Assembly: GCF_001905825.1 (NCBI RefSeq)
Contig: NZ_LIVV01000009.1
Location: 62,001 to 126,000 of the forward strand
Source: Streptomyces sp. CB02009
GTDB taxonomy: Bacteria > Actinomycetota > Actinomycetes > Streptomycetales > Streptomycetaceae
Reading direction: 5' to 3'
DNA length: 64,000 nt
Under the pieces are notes generated by a model. It ran no database searches, was not told the DNA's origin, and worked only from the letters and a program-made list of their open reading frames with translations. Shown in pieces: positions 50,588 to 59,225 of this stretch. A program made the translations under genes and the position numbers. Numbering within the stretch: the first letter of the stretch is position 1; each line of letters opens with the position of its first letter.

Positions 50588-53341
50588 GTGGCGTTCCCCC
50601 AGACCCCGCTCGACGTCCGGACCGAGCTGCAGATCGGCGGTGTCTGGACGGACGTCACGGCCGACTGCTACACCCGCTCGCCGATCGGGATCGAGTGCGG
50701 GCGCTCCGAGGAGAGCGCCCGCACCAACCCGTCCCGCGCCAGCCTGGAGTTCAACAACCGGCTCGGGAAGTACTCCCCGCGCAACCCGATGAGCCCGTAC
50801 TACGGGCTCATCGGCCGCAACACCCCGGTGCAGGTGTCCGTCCTCGGAGGCGCCACGTACCTGCGTGTCACAGGCGGGACGACCAACACCGGAGCGACGA
50901 CGCCGGACGCGGCCGCGCTCGACATCACCGGCGACATCGACATCCGCTTCGACGCCACCCTCGACCTGTGGACCACTCCCGCTGGAATTCAGGGCACCGA
51001 CCTCACAGGAAAGTGGATCACGACCGGCGGGCAACGCTCCTGGATGTTCCAGCAGCGCAACGGCCGGCCCTACCTGGAGTGGTCGCCGGACGGGACCACC
51101 ACCATCGGCGCGCACTGCGCCACCACCCCCGCCGTCCCGCCGTCCCGGCGCATGGCCTGGCGGGCCACCCTCGACGTCAACAACGGCTCCGGCGGCTGGA
51201 CCGCCACGTTCTACACCGCCCCGACGATCGCAGGCCCCTGGACCCAGCTCGGCGACCCAGTCACCGGCGCCGGCGTCACCTCGATCTTCAACTCCACCAC
51301 GCCCGTCGCCGTCGGCAACGCCACCAACCTCCTGTACACCAAGCCCCTCGGCCAGTTCCACGCGATGGAGCTCCGCAACGGCATCGCCGGCACCCTCGTC
51401 GCCTCACCCACCTTCGCCGGCCAGACGCCCGGGGCTCCGTCGATCACCGACTCCACGGGCAAGGTCTGGACGATGAATCCGCAGGGGTCGATCTCCAACC
51501 AGCAGCGGATCTTCAGCGGCGCGATCTCCTCCTGGCCCACCCGCTGGGACGTCTCGGGGAAGGACGTGTGGGTGTCCGTCGAGGCCTCCGGCACCCTGCG
51601 CCGCCTCGGCCAGGGCACCAAGGCCCTCGCCTCCACGCTGCGCCGACGGTTGCCGTCCTACTCCCCGCTCGCCTACTGGCCGTGCGAGGAGGACGACGGC
51701 GCCACCCAGGCCTACTCGCCGATCACCGGCGTCGCCCCGCTCGCCGTCACCGGGTGGCAGTTCGCCCAGGACGACAGCCTCGGCGGATCGGCCGCCCTGC
51801 CCAACGTCGCCCCCGGCGCCACCCTGCGAGGCCGCGTCCCCACCACCGCATCCACCGCATGGGCCCTGTGCCTGCCCTACCGAGCAGACGGCACGCCACC
51901 GGCCGCCGAACAGGAAATGCTCTCGTGGACCACCACGGGAACCATCCGTCGGTGGCGCATCCTGATGAGCAGCACGAGCACACACATCCTCGGCTACGAC
52001 GCCACCGGCGCCCTGGCACTGGACAGCACCATCCTTACGGGTACGAACCTGTGGAGCGCGTGGTGGAGGCTGGAGTTCGCCGCCGAGCAGTCCGGCGGGA
52101 ACGTCTCGTACACCATCACGTGGACGAAGGTCGGTGTGTCGTCAGGCGTCCCCGTGTCAGGCAGCTACGCCGGAACCGTCGGGGTCGTCAACCAGGTCGA
52201 CACCAGTTTCGGCCCTGGCATCCCGACTCTCAGCATCGGCCACCTCGCCGTTTTCGCCGCCGACATCGTCGCCGCCGCGTACGCCTCCGCCGACCACGGG
52301 TTCACCGGCGAGACCGCCACGACCCGCATGGCCCGCCTCGCGAACGAGGAGAGCCGGACCGTCGCCCTCTCCACCTACACCGACCCGGCCAACCCGTCCG
52401 CCGCCCTCGGCCCCCAGCGCCCCGCCGACCTCCTCACCCTGCTGCAGGACTGCGCCGACGCCGACGGCGGCATCCTCTACGAGTCCAAGACCGACGCCTC
52501 CCTCGCCTACCGCGACCTGCGCACCCTCTACAACCAGACGCCCCGAATGACCCTCAGCTACACCGCCGAGGGTGAGATCGGGCCCCCGCTGGAGCCGGTC
52601 GACGACGACCAGAAGAGCCGCAACGACGTCACCGTCACGCGGACGGCCGGCTCCTCGGCCCGGTCGGTCCAGGAGACCGGCCCCATGTCGACGGCCGCCC
52701 CGCCGAACGGCATCGGCGTCTACGACGACTCCGTCACCCTCAACCTGCACAACGACGACCAGCCCCCGCAGATCGCCGGGTGGCGGCTGCACCTGGGCAC
52801 CTGGGACGAGGCCCGCTACCCCAGCGTGCGCCTCATGCTCCACGCCGCACCCCACCTGATCCCCGCGTTCCTCGGGCTCACCGTCGGCGACCGCATCCGG
52901 CTCACCAACCTCCCCTCCTGGCTGCCGCCCGGGCCGGTCGACCTGATCGTCCAGGGCTGGAGCCAGGTCTTGGACCTCTACACGTGGGACGTCGTCCTCA
53001 ACTGCACCCCCGCCGGGCCCTGGACCGTCGGCGTCCTCGACGACCCCAACCTCGGACGGCTCGACACCGACGGCTGCACCCTCGGCGCCGGCGTCTCATC
53101 GAGCGCGACCAGCATGACCCTCGTCTCCTCGCCCGGGCCCCGCTGGATCGACAGCGCCGCCTTCCCGAGCGAGTTCCCGTTCGACGTGCTCATCGGCGGC
53201 GAACAGGTCCGCATCACCGCCATGTCTGGCACGACCCTCACGCAGACCGCCACGGTCGTCCGCTCCATCAACGGCATCGTCAAGGCCCACTCGACCGGAG
53301 CCGCCGTCGCCCTGGCCCAACCCCTCGTCCTCGCCCTGTAG
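50588..53341 (+). CDS. large minor tail protein with LamG-like domains
   Basis: The 917-residue protein begins with a Dit-like region (PLDVRTELQIGGVWTDVTADCYTRSPIGIECGRSEESARTNPSRASLEFNNRLGKYSPRNPMSPYYGLIGRNTPVQVSV), then two concanavalin/LamG-like beta domains (about 100-235 and 360-560; the second starts SYSPLAYWPCEEDDGATQAYSPITG) and a C-terminal Tal-like part (about 580-900; WRLHLGTWDEARYPSVRLMLHAAPHLIPAFLGLTVGDRIRLTNLPSWLPPGPVDLIVQGW). Probably the distal tail/host-binding hub. GAGGAGG precedes the GTG. Confidence 0.85.
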   Translation: MAFPQTPLDVRTELQIGGVWTDVTADCYTRSPIGIECGRSEESARTNPSRASLEFNNRLGKYSPRNPMSPYYGLIGRNTPVQVSVLGGATYLRVTGGTTNTGATTPDAAALDITGDIDIRFDATLDLWTTPAGIQGTDLTGKWITTGGQRSWMFQQRNGRPYLEWSPDGTTTIGAHCATTPAVPPSRRMAWRATLDVNNGSGGWTATFYTAPTIAGPWTQLGDPVTGAGVTSIFNSTTPVAVGNATNLLYTKPLGQFHAMELRNGIAGTLVASPTFAGQTPGAPSITDSTGKVWTMNPQGSISNQQRIFSGAISSWPTRWDVSGKDVWVSVEASGTLRRLGQGTKALASTLRRRLPSYSPLAYWPCEEDDGATQAYSPITGVAPLAVTGWQFAQDDSLGGSAALPNVAPGATLRGRVPTTASTAWALCLPYRADGTPPAAEQEMLSWTTTGTIRRWRILMSSTSTHILGYDATGALALDSTILTGTNLWSAWWRLEFAAEQSGGNVSYTITWTKVGVSSGVPVSGSYAGTVGVVNQVDTSFGPGIPTLSIGHLAVFAADIVAAAYASADHGFTGETATTRMARLANEESRTVALSTYTDPANPSAALGPQRPADLLTLLQDCADADGGILYESKTDASLAYRDLRTLYNQTPRMTLSYTAEGEIGPPLEPVDDDQKSRNDVTVTRTAGSSARSVQETGPMSTAAPPNGIGVYDDSVTLNLHNDDQPPQIAGWRLHLGTWDEARYPSVRLMLHAAPHLIPAFLGLTVGDRIRLTNLPSWLPPGPVDLIVQGWSQVLDLYTWDVVLNCTPAGPWTVGVLDDPNLGRLDTDGCTLGAGVSSSATSMTLVSSPGPRWIDSAAFPSEFPFDVLIGGEQVRITAMSGTTLTQTATVVRSINGIVKAHSTGAAVALAQPLVLAL

Positions 53342-53350
53342 GAGGCACCT

Positions 53351-53791
53351 GTGGCGCCGTACATCCCGTTCCTCGCGGGGGAGCTCCTCACCGCCGGCAA
53401 GCTCAACTCGCGCCTGTTCGAGGAGGTCATGGAGTGGACCCCGCTCACCACCCTCGGCACTTTTGTCACCGGATTCAGCGCGGCCACCCTCACCCCCATG
53501 CTGCGCAAGCTCCGCGTCCTCGGGCAGGACCGCTGGGAGCTGAAGGGGCGCATCTCCGTCGTCGCCGGAACCCTCGTGGCCAACTCCAACACCACGGGTT
53601 TCAACTTCAATGCTCCGCACAGACCCACGTTCGAGCACGGCTGGCAACTCGCCGGCGGCACCACCGGCTTCTACGGCGTCCGCACCACCTCACAGCCGTC
53701 CGGCGCGCTCCAGTTCGGCGTGCCCGCGGCGGCTGGCAACAACACCAACGGGATCATGCTCGACGGCTTGTTCATCGACGGCCCCATCTGA
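53351..53791 (+). CDS. minor tail/fibre protein, 146 aa
   Basis: The protein (YIPFLAGELLTAGKLNSRLFEEVMEWTPLTTLGTFVTGFSAATLTPMLRKLRVLGQDRWELKGRISVVAGTLVANSNTTGFNF...) starts with the NSRL-type sequence found in short fibre or baseplate proteins of Streptomyces phages and ends as a beta-rich tip. GGAGGCACCT precedes the GTG. It comes right after the hub protein. Confidence 0.65.
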   Translation: MAPYIPFLAGELLTAGKLNSRLFEEVMEWTPLTTLGTFVTGFSAATLTPMLRKLRVLGQDRWELKGRISVVAGTLVANSNTTGFNFNAPHRPTFEHGWQLAGGTTGFYGVRTTSQPSGALQFGVPAAAGNNTNGIMLDGLFIDGPI

Positions 53792-53854
53792 CCCCTCACA
53801 CCCCGTACGCCCCGCCTCCGGCCGGGGCTTTCTGCATTTCTGGAGGTCCTCACC

Positions 53855-54733
53855 ATGGCCGCACCACTGACCGCGGACCGGCTCCTCGCTGCGCTCCGCG
53901 GCGCCGGCCTGACCGTCGTCGAACACGACGGCTGGCGCACCCACAACCGCAACCACAAGGGCCCGTTCGGCCCGGTGCACGGCGTGATGATCCACCACAC
54001 CGTCACCAAGGGCACGACGACCACCGTCCGGATCTGCCACGACGGGTACGCCGGGCTCCCGGGCCCGCTCTGCCACGGCGTCATCGCCAAGGACGGCGTG
54101 GTGCACCTGCTGTCCGCCGGTCGCGCGAACCACGCAGGGAGTGGCGACGGCGACGTCCTCCAGGCCGTCACCGACGAGCGGCCCCTGCCGGTCGACGACG
54201 AGGCCGACACCGACGGCAACCGGTACTTCTACGGGTTCGAGTGCGAGAACCTCGGCGACGGCAAGGACCCCTGGCCCAAGGTCCAGCTGGAGGCCATCGC
54301 CAAGGCCGCGGCCGCCGTCTGCCGCGCGTACGGCTGGGGCGAGCGCTCCGTCATTGGCCACCTCGAGTGGCAGCCCGGTAAGAGCGACCCGCGCGGTTTC
54401 TCGATGGACTCGATGCGTACCCGGGTCGCCGCCCTCCTCGACCTGGCGCCGGTCCCGCCGAAGAAGCCCGAGACGCCGGCGCCCGGCCGCTCGCGGCCGC
54501 CGTTCCCCGGCCGCGCCGCATTCGCCCTCGGCCAGTCGAGCCCCGCCATCGAGCAGCTCGGCCGCCAGCTGGTGAAGAAGGGCTACGGCCGGCACTACCG
54601 CGTCGGCCCGTCCCGGCAGTGGGGCGAGGCCGACCGCCTCAACGTGCGCGACTTCCAGCGCTCCCAGCCCCAGCTCCGGGGCGACGCCGACGGCTATCCC
54701 GGCCCCCTCACCTGGCACCTCCTCTTCTCCTGA
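53855..54733 (+). CDS. endolysin: N-acetylmuramoyl-L-alanine amidase
   Basis: The 292-residue enzyme cuts the amide bond between muramic acid and L-Ala. The amidase_2/PGRP domain spans about 25-190: GVMIHHTVTKGTTT (zinc His), FEVCENLGDG-like FECENLGDGK, and GHLEWQPGKSDPRGF (second His). A Pro-rich linker leads to a C-terminal peptidoglycan-binding domain (SSPAIEQLGRQLVKKGYGRHYRVGPSRQWGEADRLNVRDFQRSQPQLRGDADGYPGPLTWHLLF). CTGGAGGTCCTC precedes the ATG. No signal peptide, so a holin is needed. Confidence 0.9.
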   Translation: MAAPLTADRLLAALRGAGLTVVEHDGWRTHNRNHKGPFGPVHGVMIHHTVTKGTTTTVRICHDGYAGLPGPLCHGVIAKDGVVHLLSAGRANHAGSGDGDVLQAVTDERPLPVDDEADTDGNRYFYGFECENLGDGKDPWPKVQLEAIAKAAAAVCRAYGWGERSVIGHLEWQPGKSDPRGFSMDSMRTRVAALLDLAPVPPKKPETPAPGRSRPPFPGRAAFALGQSSPAIEQLGRQLVKKGYGRHYRVGPSRQWGEADRLNVRDFQRSQPQLRGDADGYPGPLTWHLLFS

Positions 54734-54748
54734 AAGGACACCACCCCC

Positions 54749-54991
54749 ATGAAGGACAGCACCAAGCGCACCGTACGGACCGTCCTGCAGACCGGGCTCG
54801 GCATCGCCGTGGTCCTCCCCGCCATCGTCACCGCGGCCGGGATCCCCGAGGCCCTGCCCTGGGTCGCCGGCGCCCTCGCCGTCGCCGGAGGCCTCACGCG
54901 CGTGATGGCCCTCCCCGGCGTGCAGCGGCTCCTCCCCGGCTGGCTCCGTACCGACCAGCCGCCGACCCGCACCCTCCCGCCCCGCCAGTAA
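54749..54991 (+). CDS. holin-like membrane protein, 80 aa
   Basis: Two membrane helices (VLQTGLGIAVVLPAIVTAAGI and LPWVAGALAVAGGLTRVMAL) follow a basic N-terminus, and a basic/Pro tail ends the protein. The position right after the endolysin and the pattern match actinophage holins. AAAGGACACC precedes the ATG. Confidence 0.8.
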   Translation: MKDSTKRTVRTVLQTGLGIAVVLPAIVTAAGIPEALPWVAGALAVAGGLTRVMALPGVQRLLPGWLRTDQPPTRTLPPRQ

Positions 54992-55020
54992 CACCAGCCC
55001 CACAGACCGGAGGCCACCGC

Positions 55021-55353
55021 GTGGACATCGCGACGCTCGGCGCACTCGGGACCATCCTCGTCGGCCTCGCAGCGGCCGGTGCCTCCCTCGCCGGGCACCG
55101 CAGCCAGTCCCGCTCAGCGCGAGACGGACAGGTCCTCGGCGGCTACTCGACACTCGTCGACGACCTCCAGGAGGAGCGCGAGCAGCTGCGGCGACAGCTG
55201 ACCACCAAGGCGGAGGAGCTCGCCGCGGCCTACGCCGAGCTCGCGGAGGAGCGCGCGAGCACTTCCGCCCTGCACCATCGGATAGCCGAACTCACCACCG
55301 AGTGCGACGGGTTGCGCGTGCGCCTCGCCGAGCTGGAAGGACGCCCCGCGTGA
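55021..55353 (+). CDS. second holin-like protein with coiled coil, 110 aa
   Basis: One N-terminal membrane helix (LGALGTILVGLAAAGASLAGH) is followed by a long charged helix predicted as a coiled coil (STLVDDLQEEREQLRRQLTTKAEELAAAYAELAEERASTSALHHRIAELTTECDGLRVRLAEL). It may be a holin partner, antiholin or spanin-like piece in a Gram-positive setting. It begins with GTG after CCGGAGG and its stop overlaps the next start as GTGA. Confidence 0.65.
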   Translation: MDIATLGALGTILVGLAAAGASLAGHRSQSRSARDGQVLGGYSTLVDDLQEEREQLRRQLTTKAEELAAAYAELAEERASTSALHHRIAELTTECDGLRVRLAELEGRPA

Positions 55354-56087
55354 CGCCGACGACGCACCGCCAGCCCACCGCCCTGCGCCGCACCCTCGCC
55401 CACCGGTGGCGCGCCCTCGGGCTCGCTGCCTTCCTCCTCGTGCTGTCCGGCGCGGTCGTACTGGTGTGGCTGCGGATCACCCACGAGACCGAGGCCCGCG
55501 AACAGGCCATCACCGAGGCGAATCTCCGCGGGGACGCGGCCTCGACGCTCGCCGGCGACGTCCGCGTCCTGCGCGCGCAGGTCGAGGCCCTCGGCGAGGC
55601 ACCGGCGGCGCCCGACCCGGAACAGGCCGTCGAGGACCTCCCTCAGCGCACAACGGTCCCCGTGCCCATCCCCGGGCCCGCCGGTCCCACCGGAGCCAAG
55701 GGCGAGCCAGGGGAGCCCGGGCGCCCCGGAGCCACCGGGCCGCCCGGTACCCCGGGTGAGCCTGGCGCGGCAATCACGGGCCCGCCCGGGCCGACCGGCC
55801 CCGCCGGCCCAGCCGTCACAGGCCCGGAAGGCCCGGCGGGCCCCGCGGGTGCCACCGGGCCCGCAGGGCCTGAGGGGCCGACCGGGCCCGCCGGGCAGGA
55901 TGGGGACGACGGCCGGGACGGCACCGACGGCCAGCCCTGCCCCGACGGGTACACCCTGCAGCCCCTCGGCGGCGACCCCAACGTCCTCGCCTGCCAGCGC
56001 CCGCCCACCGCACCCACCCCGACGCAGACCCCGTTCAAGCGGGCCGAGGCCGCCGCCCTGGACCCCACCCGCCGCCAGTACCCCTGA
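55350..56087 (+). CDS. membrane-anchored collagen-like protein
   Basis: The 245-residue protein has a basic N-terminus, one membrane helix (ALGLAAFLLVLSGAVVLVWL, about 24-43), a helical neck (EAREQAITEANLRGDAASTLAGDVRVLRAQVEAL) and then about 30 Gly-X-Y triplets (residues about 108-195; GPAGPTGAKGEPGEPGRPG and further), ending in a small Cys-containing head (PCPDGYTLQPLGGDPNVLACQ). The collagen triple helix should form a trimeric outside stalk. It is the last late gene, coupled to the holin-like gene. Confidence 0.85.
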   Translation: MTPTTHRQPTALRRTLAHRWRALGLAAFLLVLSGAVVLVWLRITHETEAREQAITEANLRGDAASTLAGDVRVLRAQVEALGEAPAAPDPEQAVEDLPQRTTVPVPIPGPAGPTGAKGEPGEPGRPGATGPPGTPGEPGAAITGPPGPTGPAGPAVTGPEGPAGPAGATGPAGPEGPTGPAGQDGDDGRDGTDGQPCPDGYTLQPLGGDPNVLACQRPPTAPTPTQTPFKRAEAAALDPTRRQYP

Positions 56088-56094
56088 ACCGACG

Positions 56095-56125
56095 CGCCCT
56101 CTCTCGCAGCCTGCGAGAGAGGGCG
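56095..56125 (+). terminator. late operon terminator
   Basis: CGCCCTCTCTCGCA pairs perfectly with TGCGAGAGAGGGCG over a GCC loop (14-bp stem), followed by ATTTCTTGCGTTCT. It sits 8 bp after the collagen-like gene and ends the late transcript. Confidence 0.88.
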
Positions 56126-56211
56126 ATTTCTTGCGTTCTGGATCACATGGGAGAGGCCCTGCCCCCTACCCTGACAGGTGTCGAGTCTGATCAGAGATAG
56201 GGGCAAGGCCC

Positions 56212-57465
56212 ATGCCACGTGATGCTACCCCCGACCCGTACGCCGACCCGGTGCGTTTCGGCACACGACTCCAGATCCTGCGTCAGCACCGCGGTATGAC
56301 CCGTGAGGTTCTGGCCGGCCTCGTCGGCATGTCGGTTGAGTGGGTCAAGCGAGTCGAGAGCGGGCGCATCGAGGAGCCCGGCCTCGGCACCGTACTGCGG
56401 TGCGCCGAGGCGCTCCGAGTCCGGGACCTATCCGACCTGACAGGACGCAGCGACATGCCCGCCCCCCTCTTCCAAGGCCCAGGCCATCCCCGGCTCGCCG
56501 CCGTTCGCGCCGCCGTCGATGCACTGCCGATCGGCGCACCAACGGCGGCCCCGCCCCGCGCTGAACACCTCGCGGCACGACTCTCGGTGGCCTGGCAGTC
56601 GCGGCACTCGGCGCCGAACCACCGCGAGATCCTGGGCAGCCTGTTGCCGGGCCTCATCCGTGATGCCCACCTCGCCGTACAGCACGCCGAGACGCAGACC
56701 GAGTGGCGTGCAGCCCAGGCAGTGCTGAGCGAGACCTACTCGCTCAGCCAGTTCTTCCTCGCGTACCAGCCTGATCCGTCGCTGCTGTGGCGCGTCGCGG
56801 AGCGCAGCATGGTCGCCGCCGCCCAGTCCACGGACCCGCACGCCATCGGCGTCTCGGCCTGGCTCATGGCACAAGCACACCGCGACTCCGGCCCGGGCCA
56901 CTACGACGCCGCAGACGCCGTCACCATGCAAGCACTGGAGCACCTCGCCCCGCTGCTGCCGGACGCCGACGACCGCGTCCTCGCGATCGCTGGCGCCCTG
57001 CGGTTCGAAGCGGGGTACACCGCGGCCCGAAGGGGCAGCAAGGGCACGGCCTGGAGCCACTGGAGCAAGGCCCGCAAGATGGCCAAGGCCCTGCCGGACG
57101 ACTACTTCCACCCGGTGACCAGCTTCTCTCAGGCCATCATGGGCGCCCACGCGGTAACCGTCGCTGTGGAGCTGCACGCCGGCGGCGAGTCCGTACGGCA
57201 GGCCGCCCGCGCGGACGCCACGACGATTCCGTCCCGGCCGCGGCGCGCCCGGCACCGCATCGAGGAAGCCCGCGGTTACCAGCTCAACAACCAGCCTGAC
57301 GTCGCCATCGCGACGCTCGAGAAAGCCCATGAGGCGGCGCCGGAAACCATCCGCTACAACGGGTACGCAAAGTCCCTGATCCTTGAGGAGTGCTCGGCTC
57401 GCACCGCCGGCCGCCGCGAGCGAGCCTCCCGACTGGCGGTGAAAGTCGGTCTCCTGGCCGCCTGA
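56212..57465 (+). CDS. XRE-family regulator with TPR-like C-terminus
   Basis: The 417-residue protein has an N-terminal Cro/C1 HTH (RLQILRQHRGMTREVLAGLVGMSVEWVKRVESGRIEEPGLGTVLRCAEAL, about 21-70) and a long alpha-helical part with TPR-like units (TYSLSQFFLAYQPDPSLLWRVAERSMVAA; AHRDSGPGHYDAADAVTMQALEHLAPLLPDADDRVLA; QLNNQPDVAIATLEKAHEAAPETIRYNGYAKSLILEE). This is the chromosomal Streptomyces type of regulator, not a phage repressor, so it may be a lysogenic-conversion gene. Confidence 0.8.
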   Translation: MPRDATPDPYADPVRFGTRLQILRQHRGMTREVLAGLVGMSVEWVKRVESGRIEEPGLGTVLRCAEALRVRDLSDLTGRSDMPAPLFQGPGHPRLAAVRAAVDALPIGAPTAAPPRAEHLAARLSVAWQSRHSAPNHREILGSLLPGLIRDAHLAVQHAETQTEWRAAQAVLSETYSLSQFFLAYQPDPSLLWRVAERSMVAAAQSTDPHAIGVSAWLMAQAHRDSGPGHYDAADAVTMQALEHLAPLLPDADDRVLAIAGALRFEAGYTAARRGSKGTAWSHWSKARKMAKALPDDYFHPVTSFSQAIMGAHAVTVAVELHAGGESVRQAARADATTIPSRPRRARHRIEEARGYQLNNQPDVAIATLEKAHEAAPETIRYNGYAKSLILEECSARTAGRRERASRLAVKVGLLAA

Positions 57466-57506
57466 GACAAGGGGGTACTTTCGTACCCCTCGCACTCTCC
57501 TGAGGC

Positions 57507-57545
57507 CCCTACCGTCGCAGTACCGACAGCCCCGCGACGGTAGGG
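57507..57545 (+). promoter_or_regulatory. leader hairpin touching the ribosome site of the next gene
   Basis: CCCTACCGTCGC (57507-57518) pairs exactly with GCGACGGTAGGG (57534-57545); the 3' arm ends in GGG of the GGGAG ribosome site ahead of ATG 57554. A smaller hairpin (GGGGTAC-TTTC-GTACCCC, 57472-57489) comes first and may end the upstream gene. Confidence 0.65.
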
Positions 57546-57553
57546 AGCACCTG

Positions 57554-58000
57554 ATGCCCGAGCAGTCCGAGCGCACCATTGAGGTTGATCTCAGTACGCC
57601 TCTCCGCCAGATCGCTACGTCCGTCGAGGAGCACGCGGAGGACGAGGCGCTGCTCACCGTCCGCCGGGCCCTCACGATGCAGCAGAACCCCGACGCCCTG
57701 GCGCTCGCGCAGCTCACCGACGCACTCCTGACGCACGCCGCGAGCCTTGCCGAGGGCATCGAGGCGATTCCCGCCGGGCGGCGTCCCGTGCGCGGGCAGG
57801 GCGCCCTGCGGGACTGGGCCATGCTCCAGAAGGACGGGCCCGGTGACGGGCCCCTCGGCCCCTGGTCGTACGCCCGGCAGCTCGCCATGGTCGTCCGCAG
57901 CATGGTCACGACGTTCCGTGAGTACCGCGCGGCGGAGGAGTCCCGCGCGCCGTTCGTCGGGCGTCCCGGCCTGCCCCCGCTCGCGCCGGCCGCCCCGTGA
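57554..58000 (+). CDS. hypothetical protein, 148 aa
   Basis: A helical protein (TPLRQIATSVEEHAEDEALLTVRRALTMQQNPDALALAQLTDALLTHAASLAEGIEAIPAG...WSYARQLAMVVRSMVTTFREYRAAEESRAPFVGRPGLPP). I do not recognise it. Its stop overlaps the next short gene as GTGA. Confidence 0.6.
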   Translation: MPEQSERTIEVDLSTPLRQIATSVEEHAEDEALLTVRRALTMQQNPDALALAQLTDALLTHAASLAEGIEAIPAGRRPVRGQGALRDWAMLQKDGPGDGPLGPWSYARQLAMVVRSMVTTFREYRAAEESRAPFVGRPGLPPLAPAAP

Positions 58001-58101
58001 GGGAGTGGCAGAGGCAAGTGATCTACTGCCTGATCTTGGCCTGCATGCTCGCCGCGCTCGTTCTCGGCATCGCACCCGAGGGATCCTCCGCGCCTGCCTA
58101 G
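57997..58101 (+). CDS. tiny membrane protein, 34 aa
   Basis: The frame VREWQRQVIYCLILACMLAALVLGI then APEGSSAPA gives one membrane helix. It starts on GTG overlapping the previous stop (GTGA), which argues for translation. Function unknown. Confidence 0.5.
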   Translation: MREWQRQVIYCLILACMLAALVLGIAPEGSSAPA

Positions 58102-58136
58102 ACTGGCTCGGCTGCCACCGACCGAAAGATCACCAA

Positions 58137-58610
58137 ATGCGCCTCGACACATTCCACGCGTTCGCACTCTCCGCGCTGGCGGAAGCACCCGACGTCCTGT
58201 CCTCCGTACCGTGGGAGCGCGGCGCGGAGCACCTGCGGGGCATCCACGTCACTCTCACCACCGGCGCACAGGCCTGGATCGGCGTCACGGCCGCCGCGGC
58301 CCCCGGTGACAAGTGGGAGGGGCCCGAAATCCCCGTCGAGGGCGAGCCCCCGGCCGAGGTCCCCTACCCGGCCCTGTTCGAGAACAAGTCCACGACGCCC
58401 ATCCGCCTGTCGGCCTACCTGGCCGCCGCTTTGGCGAACAGCGGCAACAAGCAGATCGCCGAGTCCTCCGCGTACAGCTCCGACGCCCAGCACCCCGGGT
58501 TCGGCGTGCTCTTCCACAACGGCGCCCGCGGTTTCTGCTTGCTCCACTACACCGCCCGCTCGGGCCAGACGCTCGGAGGCCGCGAGTTCGACCTCCAGGC
58601 GTCCATCTGA
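58137..58610 (+). CDS. hypothetical protein, 157 aa
   Basis: The protein (DTFHAFALSALAEAPDVLSSVPWERGAEHLRGIHVTLTTGAQAWIGVTAAAAPGDKWEGPEIPVEGEPPAEVPYPALF...GFGVLFHNGARGFCLLHYTARSGQTLGGREFDLQ) is alpha/beta and unrelated to any family I know. It is probably part of the short accessory operon 57554-58835. Confidence 0.55.
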   Translation: MRLDTFHAFALSALAEAPDVLSSVPWERGAEHLRGIHVTLTTGAQAWIGVTAAAAPGDKWEGPEIPVEGEPPAEVPYPALFENKSTTPIRLSAYLAAALANSGNKQIAESSAYSSDAQHPGFGVLFHNGARGFCLLHYTARSGQTLGGREFDLQASI

Positions 58611-58682
58611 CCCTCCCCGGCACCGCCCGGGGAGTGCACATCGCACCACCGTCAGCACCACCTAACCCAGGAGGACTGCACC

Positions 58683-58835
58683 GTGAGCAAGCGATTCGAC
58701 CCCGGCATGTGTGAGGGATCCTGCCCCGTCTGCGGCGCAGGAGTGGGCGCCTCGACCGGCGAGCCGACGGCCATGCACCAGCGCGGCGGCACCGGAACCG
58801 AGACCTGCCCGGGCAGCGGCCAGCCGGCCCTGTAG
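58683..58835 (+). CDS. small metal-binding protein, 50 aa
   Basis: The frame starts at GTG 58683 with AGGAGGACTGCACC upstream and reads VSKRFDPGMCEGSCPVCG and on to AMHQRGGTGTETCPGSGQPAL. The Cys-x3-Cys-x2-Cys cluster, a His and a further Cys suggest one zinc site. Too short for usual gene callers, but the ribosome site is excellent. Confidence 0.6.
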   Translation: MSKRFDPGMCEGSCPVCGAGVGASTGEPTAMHQRGGTGTETCPGSGQPAL

Positions 58836-58872
58836 CTGTACCCAGCTCCGGCCGGAGACCTTCCGGCCGGAG

Positions 58873-59115
58873 CTACTCGAACAGCTCGCCAGGGGGAATC
58901 CCGATCGCGTCCGCCAGGAGCAAGACGGTGTCGACCGTGGGCGCGGCGCGCCCGGCCTCGATCTCCTGCACGGTCGCCCGCCCGAGGCCTGAACGCTCGC
59001 AGACGGCCTGTTGCGTCAGGTTCGCGTACATCCGCGCGTCGCGCACCCTCGCCCCGAACCGAGCACGACGGGCAAGCACCCAGTCGGGGGGCGGGGCTGA
59101 ACTTGGGCGGACCAC
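58873..59115 (-). CDS. small XRE-type HTH protein
   Basis: The 80-residue protein (RRARFGARVRDARMYANLTQQAVCERSGLGRATVQEIEAGRAAPTVDTVLLLADAIGIPPGELF) is a Cro/C1 HTH with little else. Minus strand, convergent with the small metal-binding protein. It may be a second lysogenic regulator or an immunity gene. The start is uncertain by a few codons. Confidence 0.75.
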   Translation of the reverse strand: MVRPSSAPPPDWVLARRARFGARVRDARMYANLTQQAVCERSGLGRATVQEIEAGRAAPTVDTVLLLADAIGIPPGELFE

Positions 59116-59225
59116 ATGCCCACACTGAATGCACCATGATCATTTGTATGCACGGCTAGCCAGGCATTTTTGGATCTTTGATGGCCCACGTCACCCCCGC
59201 GCCGCCCGACTACAGGCGGCGGCCG

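Noticed and set aside
47162..51361. A 1399-codon open frame on the minus strand
   Set aside because: It lies opposite the tape measure and minor tail genes, has no family motif and an odd Gly/Asp/Arg/Val composition. It is the usual result of few A/T bases at third positions of the true genes.
48748..52575. A 1275-codon plus-strand open frame
   Set aside because: It is Arg/His/Pro-rich and overlaps the tape measure and tail hub in another frame. No ribosome site and no domain.
56212..57465. Main phage repressor
   Set aside because: The long XRE/TPR-like regulator lies after the late terminator and is of chromosomal type; the divergent HTH pair at 27290-28116 with operators is a better repressor candidate.
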